Source of the DNA: Candidatus Tanganyikabacteria bacterium | Lineage (GTDB): Bacteria; Cyanobacteriota; Sericytochromatia; S15B-MN24; VGJW01 | DNA: 64,000 bases | NCBI GenBank assembly: GCA_016867265.1 | Contig: VGJW01000001.1 | Location: forward strand, 1-64,000 | Direction of reading: 5' to 3' | In this document: piece after piece, positions 16,718-25,761 of the stretch | How positions within the stretch are numbered: position 1 is the stretch's first letter | How the letters are laid out: each line of letters starts with the position of its first letter | Position numbers and translations under genes: made by a program | Notes under the pieces: generated by a model | Told to the model about the DNA's origin: nothing | The model's database searches: none | What the model saw: the letters and a program-made list of their open reading frames with translations, nothing else

Positions 16718-18220
16718 CTAGGCGGGCCACCTGCCATAGGTTCTGGCGAGGTCGCCAAGGCGGACCGCAATGGCTTCGGACAGGCCGGGTTGGCCGAGAC
16801 GCCATCCCCAGTTGCCCTCGGCTGCACCCGGCAGGTTCATGCGCCCTTCATCGCCAAGGGACAGCAAGTCCTGCAGGGGGATGATGACCTGGTCTGCCGG
16901 CGACCGCATGCCCAGTTCGATCAAGGCCCACGCCGGGTCATCGACGGGCTTGCCCAGGTAGGCGACGACGCGCTTGCGCTCGTCCTGCCCGGCGCCCTGC
17001 CACCAGCCCCGGGTAGTCGCGTTGTCGTGGGTCCCGGTGTAGACCACGCTCTGAGGCGCGTGGCGGTGAGGCAGGAAGTCGTTGGTTGCCTTGCCGTCCC
17101 AGGCGAACTGCAAGATGCGCATGCCCGGCAGGTCGTTGTCATCCCGAAGCGCCGCAACCGGCGGGGTGATGACACCCAGATCCTCGGCAATGAGGGGCAG
17201 ATGGCCCAGATGCCGGCGCATCGCATCGAAGAAGGCCTGCCCGGGGCCCGGCTCCCATGCACCGCTCTCGGCGGTGGGCGCACCGGCCGGCACGGCCCAA
17301 TAGGCCTCGAAGCCCCGGAAGTGATCCAGCCGCAGGATGTCGCACAGCGACAAGGCATGCCCAAGGCGCCGAGCCCACCATTGGTAGTCATCGTCGGCCA
17401 TGGCCTGCCAATCATAGAGCGGATTGCCCCAGAGCTGGCCCGTGCGGCTGAAGTAGTCGGGCGGAACGCCTGCGACCGCCTTGGGTCGCCCTTGGTCATC
17501 CAACTGGAACATGGCCCTGTCCCGCCATACGTCCGCCGAGTCATACGCGACGAAGATCGGGATGTCGCCCACCAGACGGATGCCCTCCAGTGACGCCCGC
17601 TGGCGCAGGGCATCCCATTGATCCCGGAATAGGAACTGACAGAGGACATGAAACCCGATATCGTGGCCAAGGCGCCGGCGGGCGTCCTCGAGCGCCCCGT
17701 GGTCCCTGTCCCTGAGCGCTGCGGGCCATTGCGGCCAGGGTGCACCCTGATGCGCGGCCTTGAGCGCCATGAACAGCGCGAAGTCGTCAAGCCACCCCGC
17801 TTGGGCCCTGCCCCGCACGAAGCGGGCGAAGCGGTCCTTCATCGTCTGGCTAGCCCGGGCATCCCAATGGCGATGCACGTTCCTGAGCAGGGCCTGCTTG
17901 GCCTCGATGACGGGGCCGAAACGGATGCGTCCGTCGTCGAACCGAGGGTAGGCGGCCAGTTCGTCGGCCGTGACGAGCCCTGCCTCGGCCAGCACCTCGG
18001 GCGAGACCATGTTTGGATTGCCGGCAAACGACGACAGGCACTGGTAAGGACTGTCCCCGAAGCTGGTCGGCCCGAGGGGCAGGACCTGCCACAGCGTCTG
18101 GCCGGAGAGGGCGAGGAAGTCCGCGAAGCTATGCGCCATCGGGCCCAAGTCGCCGATGCCGAAGGGACCGGGCAAGGAGGTCGGGTGCAACAGCAGTCCG
18201 CTGGAACGAGGATGACGCAT
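16718..18220 (-). CDS. malQ: 4-alpha-glucanotransferase (amylomaltase)
   Basis: This 500-residue GH77 enzyme transfers maltodextrin segments between alpha-1,4-glucans and acts in cytosolic glycogen or maltodextrin metabolism. The length is that of compact bacterial amylomaltases. The N-terminus has the GH77 signature SSGLLLHPTSLPGPFGIGDL. The catalytic nucleophile Asp is in RLDHFRGFEAYW, the acid/base Glu in IAEDLGVITPPV and the transition-state Asp in TGTHDNATTRGWW. The ATG at 18220 has GGAGG 5 bases upstream; a longer frame upstream is the antisense-free tail of the next gene and is rejected. TACGAT at 18252-18247 could be its -10. No other glycogen gene is in the window. Confidence 0.95.
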   Translation of the reverse strand: MRHPRSSGLLLHPTSLPGPFGIGDLGPMAHSFADFLALSGQTLWQVLPLGPTSFGDSPYQCLSSFAGNPNMVSPEVLAEAGLVTADELAAYPRFDDGRIRFGPVIEAKQALLRNVHRHWDARASQTMKDRFARFVRGRAQAGWLDDFALFMALKAAHQGAPWPQWPAALRDRDHGALEDARRRLGHDIGFHVLCQFLFRDQWDALRQRASLEGIRLVGDIPIFVAYDSADVWRDRAMFQLDDQGRPKAVAGVPPDYFSRTGQLWGNPLYDWQAMADDDYQWWARRLGHALSLCDILRLDHFRGFEAYWAVPAGAPTAESGAWEPGPGQAFFDAMRRHLGHLPLIAEDLGVITPPVAALRDDNDLPGMRILQFAWDGKATNDFLPHRHAPQSVVYTGTHDNATTRGWWQGAGQDERKRVVAYLGKPVDDPAWALIELGMRSPADQVIIPLQDLLSLGDEGRMNLPGAAEGNWGWRLGQPGLSEAIAVRLGDLARTYGRWPA

Positions 18221-18239
18221 GGAGCCTCCGGGGAAACGG

Positions 18240-19580
18240 TCAGCGGATCGTAGCAGACGGCGGGGCCTTGCGGTACCCGAGCACGGAAGCTGCGGCGGCG
18301 CGCCCGGCAACGGCTCCCGTCGACCAGGCCGCCTGCAGGTTGTAGCCACCCACGTAGCCATCCACATCCAGTACCTCGCCGGCGAGGTACAGGCCTTCGA
18401 GCAGCCGCGAGGCCATCGTGCGGGGATTGACCTCGTCGACGACCACCCCGCCTGCCGTGACCTCCGCCGCCTCGAAGGAGTGCCATCCGGACGGCACGAA
18501 GGACCAGCCCTTGAGCGTTGCGACAAGCCGCAGACGCTCTGCCTTGGACAACTCGGCCAGCCGCCGCTCGGCCGGTACGTCGGCAGCGGCGAGCACCTCG
18601 GGCACGAGGGCCCGGGGCACGTGCTCGGGCACCAGGCTGCGTGCGGTCCGGCTGCCTGCGGTGGTCACCAGGTGACGAATGGCTGCGTCCAGGTCGTCGG
18701 CGGACCGCTCGGGCTCGAGATCCAGTTGCAGGCTGCCCTGCGCACCGGCAACCCAGCCCTCGGCAAGCGCCCGGCTGAGTTGCAGCACGATGGGGCCCGA
18801 CAGGCCGAAATGCGTCCAGAGCACGTCGCCGTCCCAGGGCAAGGGCTCCTTGGTACCAGGAACGCGGACGCGCCCCCGGACGCCCCGCAGGGCGACGCCC
18901 GCAAGCGGGGTCGTGCCTTCGACCCGCAACGGGACGAGCGATGGATAGGTCGGGGCGATGGTGTGGCCGAGCCGGCGAAGGACGGGATAGCCGTCGCCCG
19001 TGCTGCCCGATTTGGGGAAGGACCGTCCCCCCGTGCACCAGATGATGGCGTCGGCGGCCAGAAAACGCCCCTCGTCGAGCAGCAGGCCCTCGACTCTGCC
19101 GTCTTGCCCGGTGCGGATGTCCCGGACAGCTGCTTCCGTCCGGATGGTGACGCCGGCCCGACGCATCGCCCGGACCAGGGCCTCGATGACGTCGCCCGAC
19201 TTGCCGCTCTCTGGAAAGACCTTGCCGTAGGGGGCTTCGACCCGGGTCGGCACGCCTTCCTCCGTCAGCAAGTCCAGGAAGGCCTTTGGCGGATAGGACC
19301 TGAGCGCGTGGCGAAGGAACGGACCGTTGCCCGGAAGCATGCGCTCCCACGCCCGCAGGTCGTCCAAGGCGTTCGTGACGTTGCAGCGGCCGCCGCCCGA
19401 AATGCGCAGCTTGGTCCCGAGCCGTGCGGTCTTCTCGAGCAGGATGGTGCGCGCGCCGGCGCGCGATGCCTCGAGGGCAGCCAGCATCCCGGCGGCCCCG
19501 CCGCCCACGACGGCGACTTCCCAGCCCTGCACGTCCGCTTTGGCCCTATCCACGACCCCATGGTAGCGTGAAACGCCCAT
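18240..19580 (-). CDS. HI0933/BaiN-family FAD-dependent oxidoreductase
   Basis: This 446-residue flavoprotein has the N-terminal FAD-binding GGGAAGMLAALEASRAG (about residues 25-41), a second family motif GTKLRISGGGRCNVTNA (about 55-71) and the C-terminal GLYLAGEVLDVDGYVGGYNLQ, all typical of the HI0933 (YhiN/BaiN) family. Members are putative NAD(P)/FAD oxidoreductases of poorly known substrate. The ATG at 19580 is preceded by GAGGGGG. An internal GTG closer to the FAD motif is possible but has no ribosome site. Its start overlaps, on the opposite strand, the ATG of the neighbouring esterase: both use the same CATG (19578-19581). Confidence 0.88.
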   Translation of the reverse strand: MGVSRYHGVVDRAKADVQGWEVAVVGGGAAGMLAALEASRAGARTILLEKTARLGTKLRISGGGRCNVTNALDDLRAWERMLPGNGPFLRHALRSYPPKAFLDLLTEEGVPTRVEAPYGKVFPESGKSGDVIEALVRAMRRAGVTIRTEAAVRDIRTGQDGRVEGLLLDEGRFLAADAIIWCTGGRSFPKSGSTGDGYPVLRRLGHTIAPTYPSLVPLRVEGTTPLAGVALRGVRGRVRVPGTKEPLPWDGDVLWTHFGLSGPIVLQLSRALAEGWVAGAQGSLQLDLEPERSADDLDAAIRHLVTTAGSRTARSLVPEHVPRALVPEVLAAADVPAERRLAELSKAERLRLVATLKGWSFVPSGWHSFEAAEVTAGGVVVDEVNPRTMASRLLEGLYLAGEVLDVDGYVGGYNLQAAWSTGAVAGRAAAASVLGYRKAPPSATIR

Positions 19581-20385
19581 GACGCCCCCTCGCAAGCCGC
19601 TGCTGCCCGGCACCATCCACGATGGGCCGGTTTTTCGGATTGCCGGACTGCCCGCCGCGTTGCCGACCCGGGTCTACACGCCGCCCGGCTATGGCGATCC
19701 CCAGCGACGCTGGCCCGTTGCCTTGCTGTTCGACGGCCAGAACCTGTTCGACGACGCCGGAACCTTTGCCGGGGGGTGGCATCTCCACCGTGTCCTCGAC
19801 CGTCGGGCGCAACGCGGTCTGTCCGTGCCAGTCGTCGTGGCGATTCACCACGGTGGGGAGACCCGCGTCCAGGAATTGGCCCCGTGGCCCGTCGAGCCGG
19901 ACGCGCCGGCCTACGGCCTTGTCCTGGCGGACTGGATCGTCACGGAACTGGCCGAGTGGGTCACCCGGCACCTGCACGTCTCCGCGGCCCGGGAAGATTG
20001 GCTGATCGGCGGTTCCTCGATGGGGGGGCTTGCCGCCTTGGTGACCTTCTTTCGGCACAACGACAGGTTCGGTCGCTTGCTGTGCATGTCCCCGTCCCTC
20101 TGGGCCGCGGAAGGCGAGGCCTTTCCCTTCGTCGCCCGTTCTCCCGCCTGGGGCCAGCCGCGCATCTGGCTCGATTGTGGAGGCAGGGAAGCCGGAGGCT
20201 ATCCGATCCAGCACGCCGAATGGATGGCCCAGCTGCTGCAGCGCAAGGGCTTTGTCGCCGGCCGTGACCTGACGTGGCATCCGGTGCGTACCGGGAGGCA
20301 TGACGAGTCATCGTGGCGCCGGCGCCTGCCTGCCGCGCTGCGCTATCTGTACGGGGATCCGCCCCGCCGCAGGCGCCACGGCTGA
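19579..20385 (+). CDS. Esterase-D-type alpha/beta hydrolase
   Basis: This 268-residue protein is an esterase of the Esterase_PHB/Esterase-D type (YbbA, Fes and IroE-like fold). It has VALLFDGQNLFDD near residue 50, VAIHHGGETRVQEL, the nucleophile elbow GGSSMGGLA (about 137-145) and a C-terminal His in GRHDESSW. A LCMSPSLW segment after the elbow is typical of the group. There is no signal peptide, so it is probably cytosolic. It is divergent from the flavoprotein gene, sharing the CATG start bases. Substrates of this group include siderophore esters and acyl esters; nothing here decides. Confidence 0.78.
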   Translation: MTPPRKPLLPGTIHDGPVFRIAGLPAALPTRVYTPPGYGDPQRRWPVALLFDGQNLFDDAGTFAGGWHLHRVLDRRAQRGLSVPVVVAIHHGGETRVQELAPWPVEPDAPAYGLVLADWIVTELAEWVTRHLHVSAAREDWLIGGSSMGGLAALVTFFRHNDRFGRLLCMSPSLWAAEGEAFPFVARSPAWGQPRIWLDCGGREAGGYPIQHAEWMAQLLQRKGFVAGRDLTWHPVRTGRHDESSWRRRLPAALRYLYGDPPRRRRHG

Positions 20386-20451
20386 TTGGCCGAGGAGGTC
20401 CGTCCGGCAAGGATCAGCCGGACGCGACGGGCGTGCGGCAAGGTCGGGTGC

Positions 20452-21069
20452 ATGGCTCCTGTCGCTTTGCGGCCGCTCCCCGGATGTCTGACTGAGAGGC
20501 TCCTCGTGCACCTCGTCCTATGCGGTCTGTTGGCTGCATGCGCAACGGCGCCACCGGCTGCGGGGCCCGCGAGCGAACATGCGACCGTCTTCCGGCCGGA
20601 AACCGTGGATCAGCAAGCGTCTCCCGACCCGCCAGCCTTGCGGATCGGAGGGGCCAATCTGCTGTTCCTGGGCGAGGGGCTGGATGGCGCCTTCAACGTC
20701 GCCGCGACGGATACCGCAGGTATGCGAATCCGACGTGCCCTGGATTTCGCGGAGCCCATGGAAGAGGAGTTCCTGGCGCGCGTCGCCCGTCAATTGGGCA
20801 TGTTGCCCGCGGCCTTGCCGGCGTCCGGATGGCTGAATCTGGCACCGGCACATCGCCTGGCCGGAAGGATGTTTCTCGAGGCGGGGGCCAGGCGCTGTGC
20901 TTACCTGGCGGCGCTCTCCTCGCAGGGCGATCCTTGGCTGGGGCGCTGGCGGGACGACAGCGATCATGCGGCCGAGTGGCTTTGGTGGACCGGCACGGTC
21001 TCGGGGCTTGGCGGGCGCCTGCAGGCCGATGGTTCGGTCGCCGCAGACGCCTTGGTCGCCGGCCCCTAG
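20452..21069 (+). CDS. Lipoprotein of unknown function
   Basis: This 205-residue protein has a lipoprotein signal (hydrophobic LLVHLVLCGLLAAC, lipobox Cys near residue 30). The mature part is soluble-looking, with EEFLARVARQLGMLPAALP and a Trp-rich C-terminal segment (ADEWLWWTGTVSG-like). I recognise no family. The ATG at 20452 gives a signal with a basic n-region. A GTG at 20506 preceded by GAGAGG would give a very short signal and is an alternative. It reads toward murI, which is on the other strand and ends 4 bases inside it. Confidence 0.65.
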   Translation: MAPVALRPLPGCLTERLLVHLVLCGLLAACATAPPAAGPASEHATVFRPETVDQQASPDPPALRIGGANLLFLGEGLDGAFNVAATDTAGMRIRRALDFAEPMEEEFLARVARQLGMLPAALPASGWLNLAPAHRLAGRMFLEAGARRCAYLAALSSQGDPWLGRWRDDSDHAAEWLWWTGTVSGLGGRLQADGSVAADALVAGP

Positions 21070-21905
21070 CTGCTGCGCAGGCTGACGGACGCGTTCGCGG
21101 TCAAGCGCCACGGCAGGACCTCGTTCAGGCCCAGCTCGGGCACGAGGCGCTGCACGGTGGAGAGGAACTCGTCGGTATCCCCGCTTGACCAGACGGTCAG
21201 CAGGCCGTCCTGTCCCGCTCCCCCCGGCACGCCGGCGAGGAACTGGGCTGCCACGAGCGGCCCCGGATCGACCAGTCGCGGGTTGCCCGGCAAGGCACCC
21301 CGGATGAGGTCCTCGAGGAACGGAAAGTGGGTGCAGCCCAGGATGACGGCATCGAGCGGGGGCATGTCCTGCCAGGCCGAGAGGGCTTCTTGGACCAGAC
21401 GCCGGGCTGGCTCGCCCGCGACGGCTCCGGACTCGACCAGCGGGACCCACGCGGTGCAGGCGAGGCCCCGGACGCGGGCCGTGGGGTCCATCTGCCTGAT
21501 GGCTGCGCCGTAGGCGTCGCTCCGGATGGTACCGACGGTGGCCAGGACCCCGATGTCGCGGCCGGCCTCGAGTGCACGGCGGGATGCCGTCTCCAGCAGT
21601 CCGGTGACGGGGACCGGCAGGGTCTCGCGCAGCTCCGGCAGGGCGAGGGCGCAGGACGTGTTGCACGCCACCACCAGATGGGTCGCGCCGCGCTCAACGA
21701 GCGCCCCGGCAATCTCGCGGTTGAAGGACCGGATTTCGTCTGCGGAGCGATCACCGTAGGGGACACGGGCGGTGTCGGCCATGTACAGGACGGGCAAATC
21801 CGGCCTGAGCGCACGCAAGTGGCGCAGGACCGACAGCCCGCCTGCCCCCGAGTCGTAGACCCCCAGGACGGGCCGTGTCGCAGCTTGCAAGGCTTCCGCA
21901 GGCAT
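21066..21905 (-). CDS. murI: Glutamate racemase
   Basis: This 279-residue enzyme makes D-glutamate for peptidoglycan. Motifs are complete: GVYDSGAGGLSVL at the N-terminus, MADTARVPYGDRS, the first catalytic Cys in VVACNTSCA, and the second in ILGCTHFPFLED. The ATG at 21905 leaves a normal ~13-residue lead before the first motif; no clear ribosome site is seen. Its 3' end overlaps the opposite lipoprotein gene by 4 bases. Confidence 0.95.
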   Translation of the reverse strand: MPAEALQAATRPVLGVYDSGAGGLSVLRHLRALRPDLPVLYMADTARVPYGDRSADEIRSFNREIAGALVERGATHLVVACNTSCALALPELRETLPVPVTGLLETASRRALEAGRDIGVLATVGTIRSDAYGAAIRQMDPTARVRGLACTAWVPLVESGAVAGEPARRLVQEALSAWQDMPPLDAVILGCTHFPFLEDLIRGALPGNPRLVDPGPLVAAQFLAGVPGGAGQDGLLTVWSSGDTDEFLSTVQRLVPELGLNEVLPWRLTANASVSLRSS

Positions 21906-21966
21906 GGTGTTCAGTCTAGGCTGCCCGCCCTCCCCCGTCGATGGGGTCAAGCAGGCCCCGGATTGG

Positions 21967-21972
21967 TATGAT
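21967..21972 (+). promoter_or_regulatory. Candidate -10 box (TATGAT) for the GGDEF gene
   Basis: TATGAT lies 30 bases upstream of the ATG at 22003. A GGGTCA 17 bases further upstream matches the -35 consensus at only three positions. This assignment is tentative. Confidence 0.35.
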
Positions 21973-22002
21973 GACCATGTCGCACCCTGTTCGAGGAAAC
22001 CC

Positions 22003-22950
22003 ATGGAAGCGTCCGCCGCGCTCGCGCCCAGTCAGTACGAGGCCCTGGTCCATATCACGAAGGCCGTCCCGGCCAGCAGCAGCCTCGACTTCGTGCTCGG
22101 GCGCATTGCCGAGGCACTTTCCGAGCATCGACCCACGGCATCCGTCGCCCTGCGTCTGAATGGGCCGGACGGCTTCATGCCCTCGGGCCAGGCCGCCGAC
22201 AAGCTCTTCAAGGCCGCCGCGGAGCGGATGGCCGATCTGACGTCGGCGGATCTCGAGCCCGTGCCTCTGGGTGACGTGGCCGGGGCAGTGCGGGTACCCG
22301 TGCTGGCGAACCGCCAGATCTACGGGGCCCTGCTTGTCGCCGACGAGGACCTGGCCTTCGCCGGTGCGCTGGCTCGCCTCGTCGCGCCGACGCTGGGCCT
22401 CTCGGTTCATGCGACCCGCCTTGAGGAGGAGGTCAACAAGCGCACCAGCACCGACCGCCTGACAGGCCTCTGGAATCGCGTTTACTTCAACGAGCGCTTC
22501 CGCGAGGAGTGCGAGCGTCTGGTGCGCAGCCGCGAGACGGGCTCCGTGGCCGTGATCGGCCTGCCCGAGTTCGCGGCCGTCGCCAGGACCATGACCCCGG
22601 ACGAGGCCAATGCCCGATTCGGCGACGTCGGCCAGGTGGTGCGCCAGGTCATCCGTCAGACGGACTGGGCCGTTCGCTGGGATGGCTTCGACCTCCTGTT
22701 CTACTTCCCCTCGACCTCGGCCGAGGCTGCCGTCGAGGTCCTGAAGCGCTTCACCCGGCGCATGCTCCAGCTGGCACCCTACATGGCGCCCGCAGTCGGT
22801 GTCTCGTCGACCGTCGAGACGACCTCGCCCCGCGCCCTCGTCCAGATGGCGTCCCGGCGTTTCGACCTTGCCAAGAAGGAAGGCGGCAGCAAGGTCATCT
22901 GCTTTGCGGCGCCCGGCCAAGGCATGAACTTCCATCACGTCGAGGGCTAG
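22003..22950 (+). CDS. GAF-like plus degenerate GGDEF-domain protein
   Basis: This 315-residue protein has an N-terminal sensor-like domain (about residues 10-140, ILVADEDLAF-like GAF pattern) and a C-terminal GGDEF fold starting at TDRLTGLWNRVYFNERF (about 157-173). The catalytic GG[DE]EF loop is replaced by RWDGFDLLFYF (about 227-237), and the metal-binding Asp in the usual FxDxD position reads VIGLPEF. It therefore cannot be a standard diguanylate cyclase; such domains act as nucleotide sensors or scaffolds. The ATG at 22003 has GAGGAA 6 bases upstream. It is followed after 10 bases by holB, so it may be cotranscribed with replication and ricT genes. Confidence 0.8.
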   Translation: MEASAALAPSQYEALVHITKAVPASSSLDFVLGRIAEALSEHRPTASVALRLNGPDGFMPSGQAADKLFKAAAERMADLTSADLEPVPLGDVAGAVRVPVLANRQIYGALLVADEDLAFAGALARLVAPTLGLSVHATRLEEEVNKRTSTDRLTGLWNRVYFNERFREECERLVRSRETGSVAVIGLPEFAAVARTMTPDEANARFGDVGQVVRQVIRQTDWAVRWDGFDLLFYFPSTSAEAAVEVLKRFTRRMLQLAPYMAPAVGVSSTVETTSPRALVQMASRRFDLAKKEGGSKVICFAAPGQGMNFHHVEG

Positions 22951-22960
22951 GGCACGCCAC

Positions 22961-24073
22961 GTGCCAGTTCCCCCCTGGGCGGCGGACCTTCTGCTGGAAA
23001 CGTCGGTCCTCGAAACACTCGATCGTGCGCTGGTCGCTCCGCATCACGCCTGGCTCATCGTCGGTCCTCAAGGCTCCGGCAAGCGGACGGTCGCCCTGCG
23101 TTGGGCCCGAGCCTTGCTTTGCGAGCGGCGCGAGACACTGGAGGCCTGCGGCTTCCTTGCCCCGGACAGATGTGCCAGTTGCGTGATTGAAGACGCGAAC
23201 CATCCGGACTTGCACGTCTGGGAGCCATTGCCCGAGCGCAGGGGGGTCTCCATCGACCAGATTGTCAGCCGGTACCAGGTGGGGACAGGTGAACAGAAGA
23301 CCACCAAGGACGGTCTCATCCCCATCGCCAAGCAGGCTTCCTTCCGTGGTGGTCTCCAGGTACATGTCGTCGAGATGGACGGCATGAGCACGCCCGCGAT
23401 CAACGCGATGCTGGTGCTGCTCGAGGAGCCCCCGGGACCGTGCGTGATCATCCTGCTGGGCTCGGCGTTGTCAGATGTCCTGCCGACGGTGGTCTCCCGC
23501 TGTCGGCGCCTGACCTTCAGCCCGCTGCCCGACTTGCGCATCCGGCAATGGCTCGACGAGAAAGCCATCGGGGATCCGCATGCACGCCCTCGGGCCGTTC
23601 GCGTGGCCGCAGGCCGCGCGGGCAAGGCCCATGCCTTCCTCCAGCCTCGGCAGCGACGGGATCGCTCCGAGGCGGCCGAGCCGACGCCTGTGCCAGATGA
23701 CTGGCAGGACCTGATGCGGCCTTGGCTGACCGATAGGGATGCCGGCCGGCGCCTGGCCGTCCTGGACCGTATCCGGCGCCAGCCCGAAGTTGAAGAACGC
23801 AAGGGGACACAGGAGGTCCTCGAGCTTCATCTGCGCCTTGTCGACGAGGCCATCGATCGCGTTGCCGAGGCGTGGTGGTGGGCGCGCACGGGAGAGGTCC
23901 GCCGTTCCGAATCGGACGCGGATTGCGGCCCGGTTTTGGCGGCTTGCGGTGGCGATGACGGCGCGTGGGCGAGGCTCGCCGTCCTACTCGAGGTCCGCCA
24001 GCGCCTCGAGGCCGGGGTTCAACCCGCCAACGCCTGGATGGCGGGGGCCCACCGCCTCGCCAGGTTGGCCTGA
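22961..24073 (+). CDS. holB: DNA polymerase III delta' subunit
   Basis: This 370-residue protein is the clamp-loader delta' subunit. It has a P-loop GPQGSGKRT (about residues 28-36), a zinc-binding region with Cys pairs (ACGFLAPDRCASCVIEDANHPDL, split here as C..C-x2-C, about 62-72), and LLEEPPGPCVIILLG plus VVSRCRRLTF from the AAA+ sensor region. The C-terminal domain is less conserved. The GTG at 22961 follows the GGDEF gene closely. The following gene is ricT, as in many Firmicutes and Cyanobacteria-related genomes (holB-yaaT order), which supports both calls. Confidence 0.9.
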   Translation: MPVPPWAADLLLETSVLETLDRALVAPHHAWLIVGPQGSGKRTVALRWARALLCERRETLEACGFLAPDRCASCVIEDANHPDLHVWEPLPERRGVSIDQIVSRYQVGTGEQKTTKDGLIPIAKQASFRGGLQVHVVEMDGMSTPAINAMLVLLEEPPGPCVIILLGSALSDVLPTVVSRCRRLTFSPLPDLRIRQWLDEKAIGDPHARPRAVRVAAGRAGKAHAFLQPRQRRDRSEAAEPTPVPDDWQDLMRPWLTDRDAGRRLAVLDRIRRQPEVEERKGTQEVLELHLRLVDEAIDRVAEAWWWARTGEVRRSESDADCGPVLAACGGDDGAWARLAVLLEVRQRLEAGVQPANAWMAGAHRLARLA

Positions 24074-24086
24074 GGAGCCCGAGCTT

Positions 24087-24902
24087 ATGCCTGTTCCGGC
24101 CGTCCGTCTGCGTCCCGGTGATCTGCGGCCCCTCGACGGTGTTCAGGATGAATTGGGCGCCGGGACCTTTGTCGTCTACGAAACGGAGAGGGGCCTAGAG
24201 TGCGGGCCCGTCCTGTTGCTGCCGGATGCCGTGGCCGATGTCCGCATCGATGGCCCGGCGGTGCCGCTCCTGAGGTTGGCCACCCAGGCAGATCGGCTGC
24301 AGCTGGAGACCAAGTGGCGCGAAGAGGCCAAAGCCCTCAAGGCCTGTGCCGAGCGAGTCGCCGCGCACGGCCTGGGCATGGACCTGGTTGATGCCGTCTA
24401 TACCTTCGACTTCGTGCGCCTGACCTTTCACTACACGGCCGAAGGACGCGTGGACTTCCGCGAGTTGCTGCGGGACTTGACCGGGCTGTTCCGGCGCACC
24501 CGCATCGAGCTGCGGCAGATCGGCGTCCGAGACGAGGCGCGCCTGCTGGGGGGCGTGGGGGCGTGCGGCAAGGAGTTGTGCTGCAGCACGTTCCTGAAGA
24601 CGTTCATGCCCATCACCGTCAAGATGGCCAAGGACCAGAACCTGCCGGCCAATCCCTCCAAGAACAGCGGCATGTGCGGCCGGCTCAAGTGTTGCCTGTC
24701 CTACGAGCACCAGATGGTCCTCGAGGTCCGCCAGGAACTGCCGATGGCCGGGGCAGCGGTCGCCACGCCCCAGGGACGGGGCACGGTGCTGTCCGTCGAT
24801 GCGGCCAACATGGCCGTCCGCGTGGAGCTGGACGAGGACGGTCGCGAGCTGCGTGTGCCCGCAGACCGGATTCTTGCTGAGGAAGGACGTGGTGACACCT
24901 GA
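24087..24902 (+). CDS. ricT: PSP1-domain protein RicT (YaaT)
   Basis: This 271-residue PSP1-family protein is the RicT/YaaT type, part of the RicAFT complex that promotes RNA maturation and other processes in Bacillus. The conserved core is evident: RTRIELRQIGVRDEARLLGG, the cysteine pair in GACGKELCCSTFL (about 156-168), ITVKMAKDQNLPANPSKN, and SGMCGRLKCCLSYE (about 191-204). The four-plus cysteines bind an iron-sulfur cluster in RicT complexes. The ATG at 24087 has GGAG upstream. Its TGA overlaps the ATG of btpA (TGATG at 24900-24904). Confidence 0.93.
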   Translation: MPVPAVRLRPGDLRPLDGVQDELGAGTFVVYETERGLECGPVLLLPDAVADVRIDGPAVPLLRLATQADRLQLETKWREEAKALKACAERVAAHGLGMDLVDAVYTFDFVRLTFHYTAEGRVDFRELLRDLTGLFRRTRIELRQIGVRDEARLLGGVGACGKELCCSTFLKTFMPITVKMAKDQNLPANPSKNSGMCGRLKCCLSYEHQMVLEVRQELPMAGAAVATPQGRGTVLSVDAANMAVRVELDEDGRELRVPADRILAEEGRGDT

Positions 24903-25717
24903 TGAGACCGGATTGGTTTTCGGCGGGTTCGTGGCCCCTGATTGGCGTGGTTCACCTGCGTGCGCTTCCGGGTGCGCCTGACGCCCGCGACACGCTGGAG
25001 GCCATCGTGGCCCACGCGCGGGACGAAGTCGCGGCCTACCTCGCGGGAGGCGTGCGGTGTCTCGTCATCGAGAACTACGGTGATCGCCCCTTCGTCCGGG
25101 GCAAGGTGCCCGCGGCGACGATCGCAGGCATGGCCGTCGTGGCTGAGCGCCTGCGGCTCGCCTTTCCCGAGGCGCGTTGGGGCATCAATGTCCTGCGGAA
25201 CGATGCGGCATCGGCATTGGCCATTGCCCACGCCGTCGGGGCTGACTTCATCCGGGTCAACGTCCTGGTCGGGGCCGTGCTTGCCGATCAAGGCATCATC
25301 CAGGGTGAAGCGTGGGAGTTGGCTCAGTTGCGTCGCCAGCTGGATTCAAAGGTCGCGATTTTGGCCGACGTCGCCGTCAAGCATGCCGTGCCGCTCGCGC
25401 CCTATGCCCTCGAGGACCAGGCGCGCGATGCGGTCCTGCGCGGCGGCGCCGATGCCCTGATCCTGTCCGGGGCAGGTACGGGCCTGCCGGCCGACCCCCG
25501 GGACTTCGCCCGCGTGGCGGCGGTGTTGCCCGACGTGCCGCTGCTGGTCGGTTCCGGCCTGACGCTGGAGACCGTCGAAGCTTTCAGGGCCTGTGCCTCC
25601 GGCGCCATCGTGGCCTCTGCCCTCAAGGGCCCTGACGGCGCCACCGATTCCGAGCAGGTTCGTGCGATGGTCGCGCAAGTCACCGCAGGACGGTCGTCCT
25701 CGTCCTTGCCGGCCTAG
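24902..25717 (+). CDS. btpA: BtpA/SgcQ-family TIM-barrel protein
   Basis: This 271-residue protein belongs to the BtpA/SgcQ family. Family signatures are LIGVVHLRALPGAP near residue 14, CLVIENYGDRPF, WGINVLRNDAASALAIA, ADFIRVNVLVG, and the phosphate-binding-like ADALILSGAGTG and PLLVGSGLTLETV near the C-terminus, which fit a TIM barrel. In cyanobacteria BtpA stabilises photosystem I, but members occur in many non-photosynthetic bacteria and archaea, where the role is unknown. There is no photosynthesis gene in the window. It is translationally coupled to ricT. Confidence 0.88.
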   Translation: MRPDWFSAGSWPLIGVVHLRALPGAPDARDTLEAIVAHARDEVAAYLAGGVRCLVIENYGDRPFVRGKVPAATIAGMAVVAERLRLAFPEARWGINVLRNDAASALAIAHAVGADFIRVNVLVGAVLADQGIIQGEAWELAQLRRQLDSKVAILADVAVKHAVPLAPYALEDQARDAVLRGGADALILSGAGTGLPADPRDFARVAAVLPDVPLLVGSGLTLETVEAFRACASGAIVASALKGPDGATDSEQVRAMVAQVTAGRSSSSLPA

Positions 25718-25761
25718 GTTCTCCTGCCTGCCCGTCGCACCATCGTGACGGGGGATGCAGG

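Noticed and set aside
24902-25717. BtpA taken as evidence of photosynthesis
   Set aside because: The family is widespread in non-photosynthetic organisms and no photosynthesis gene is seen.
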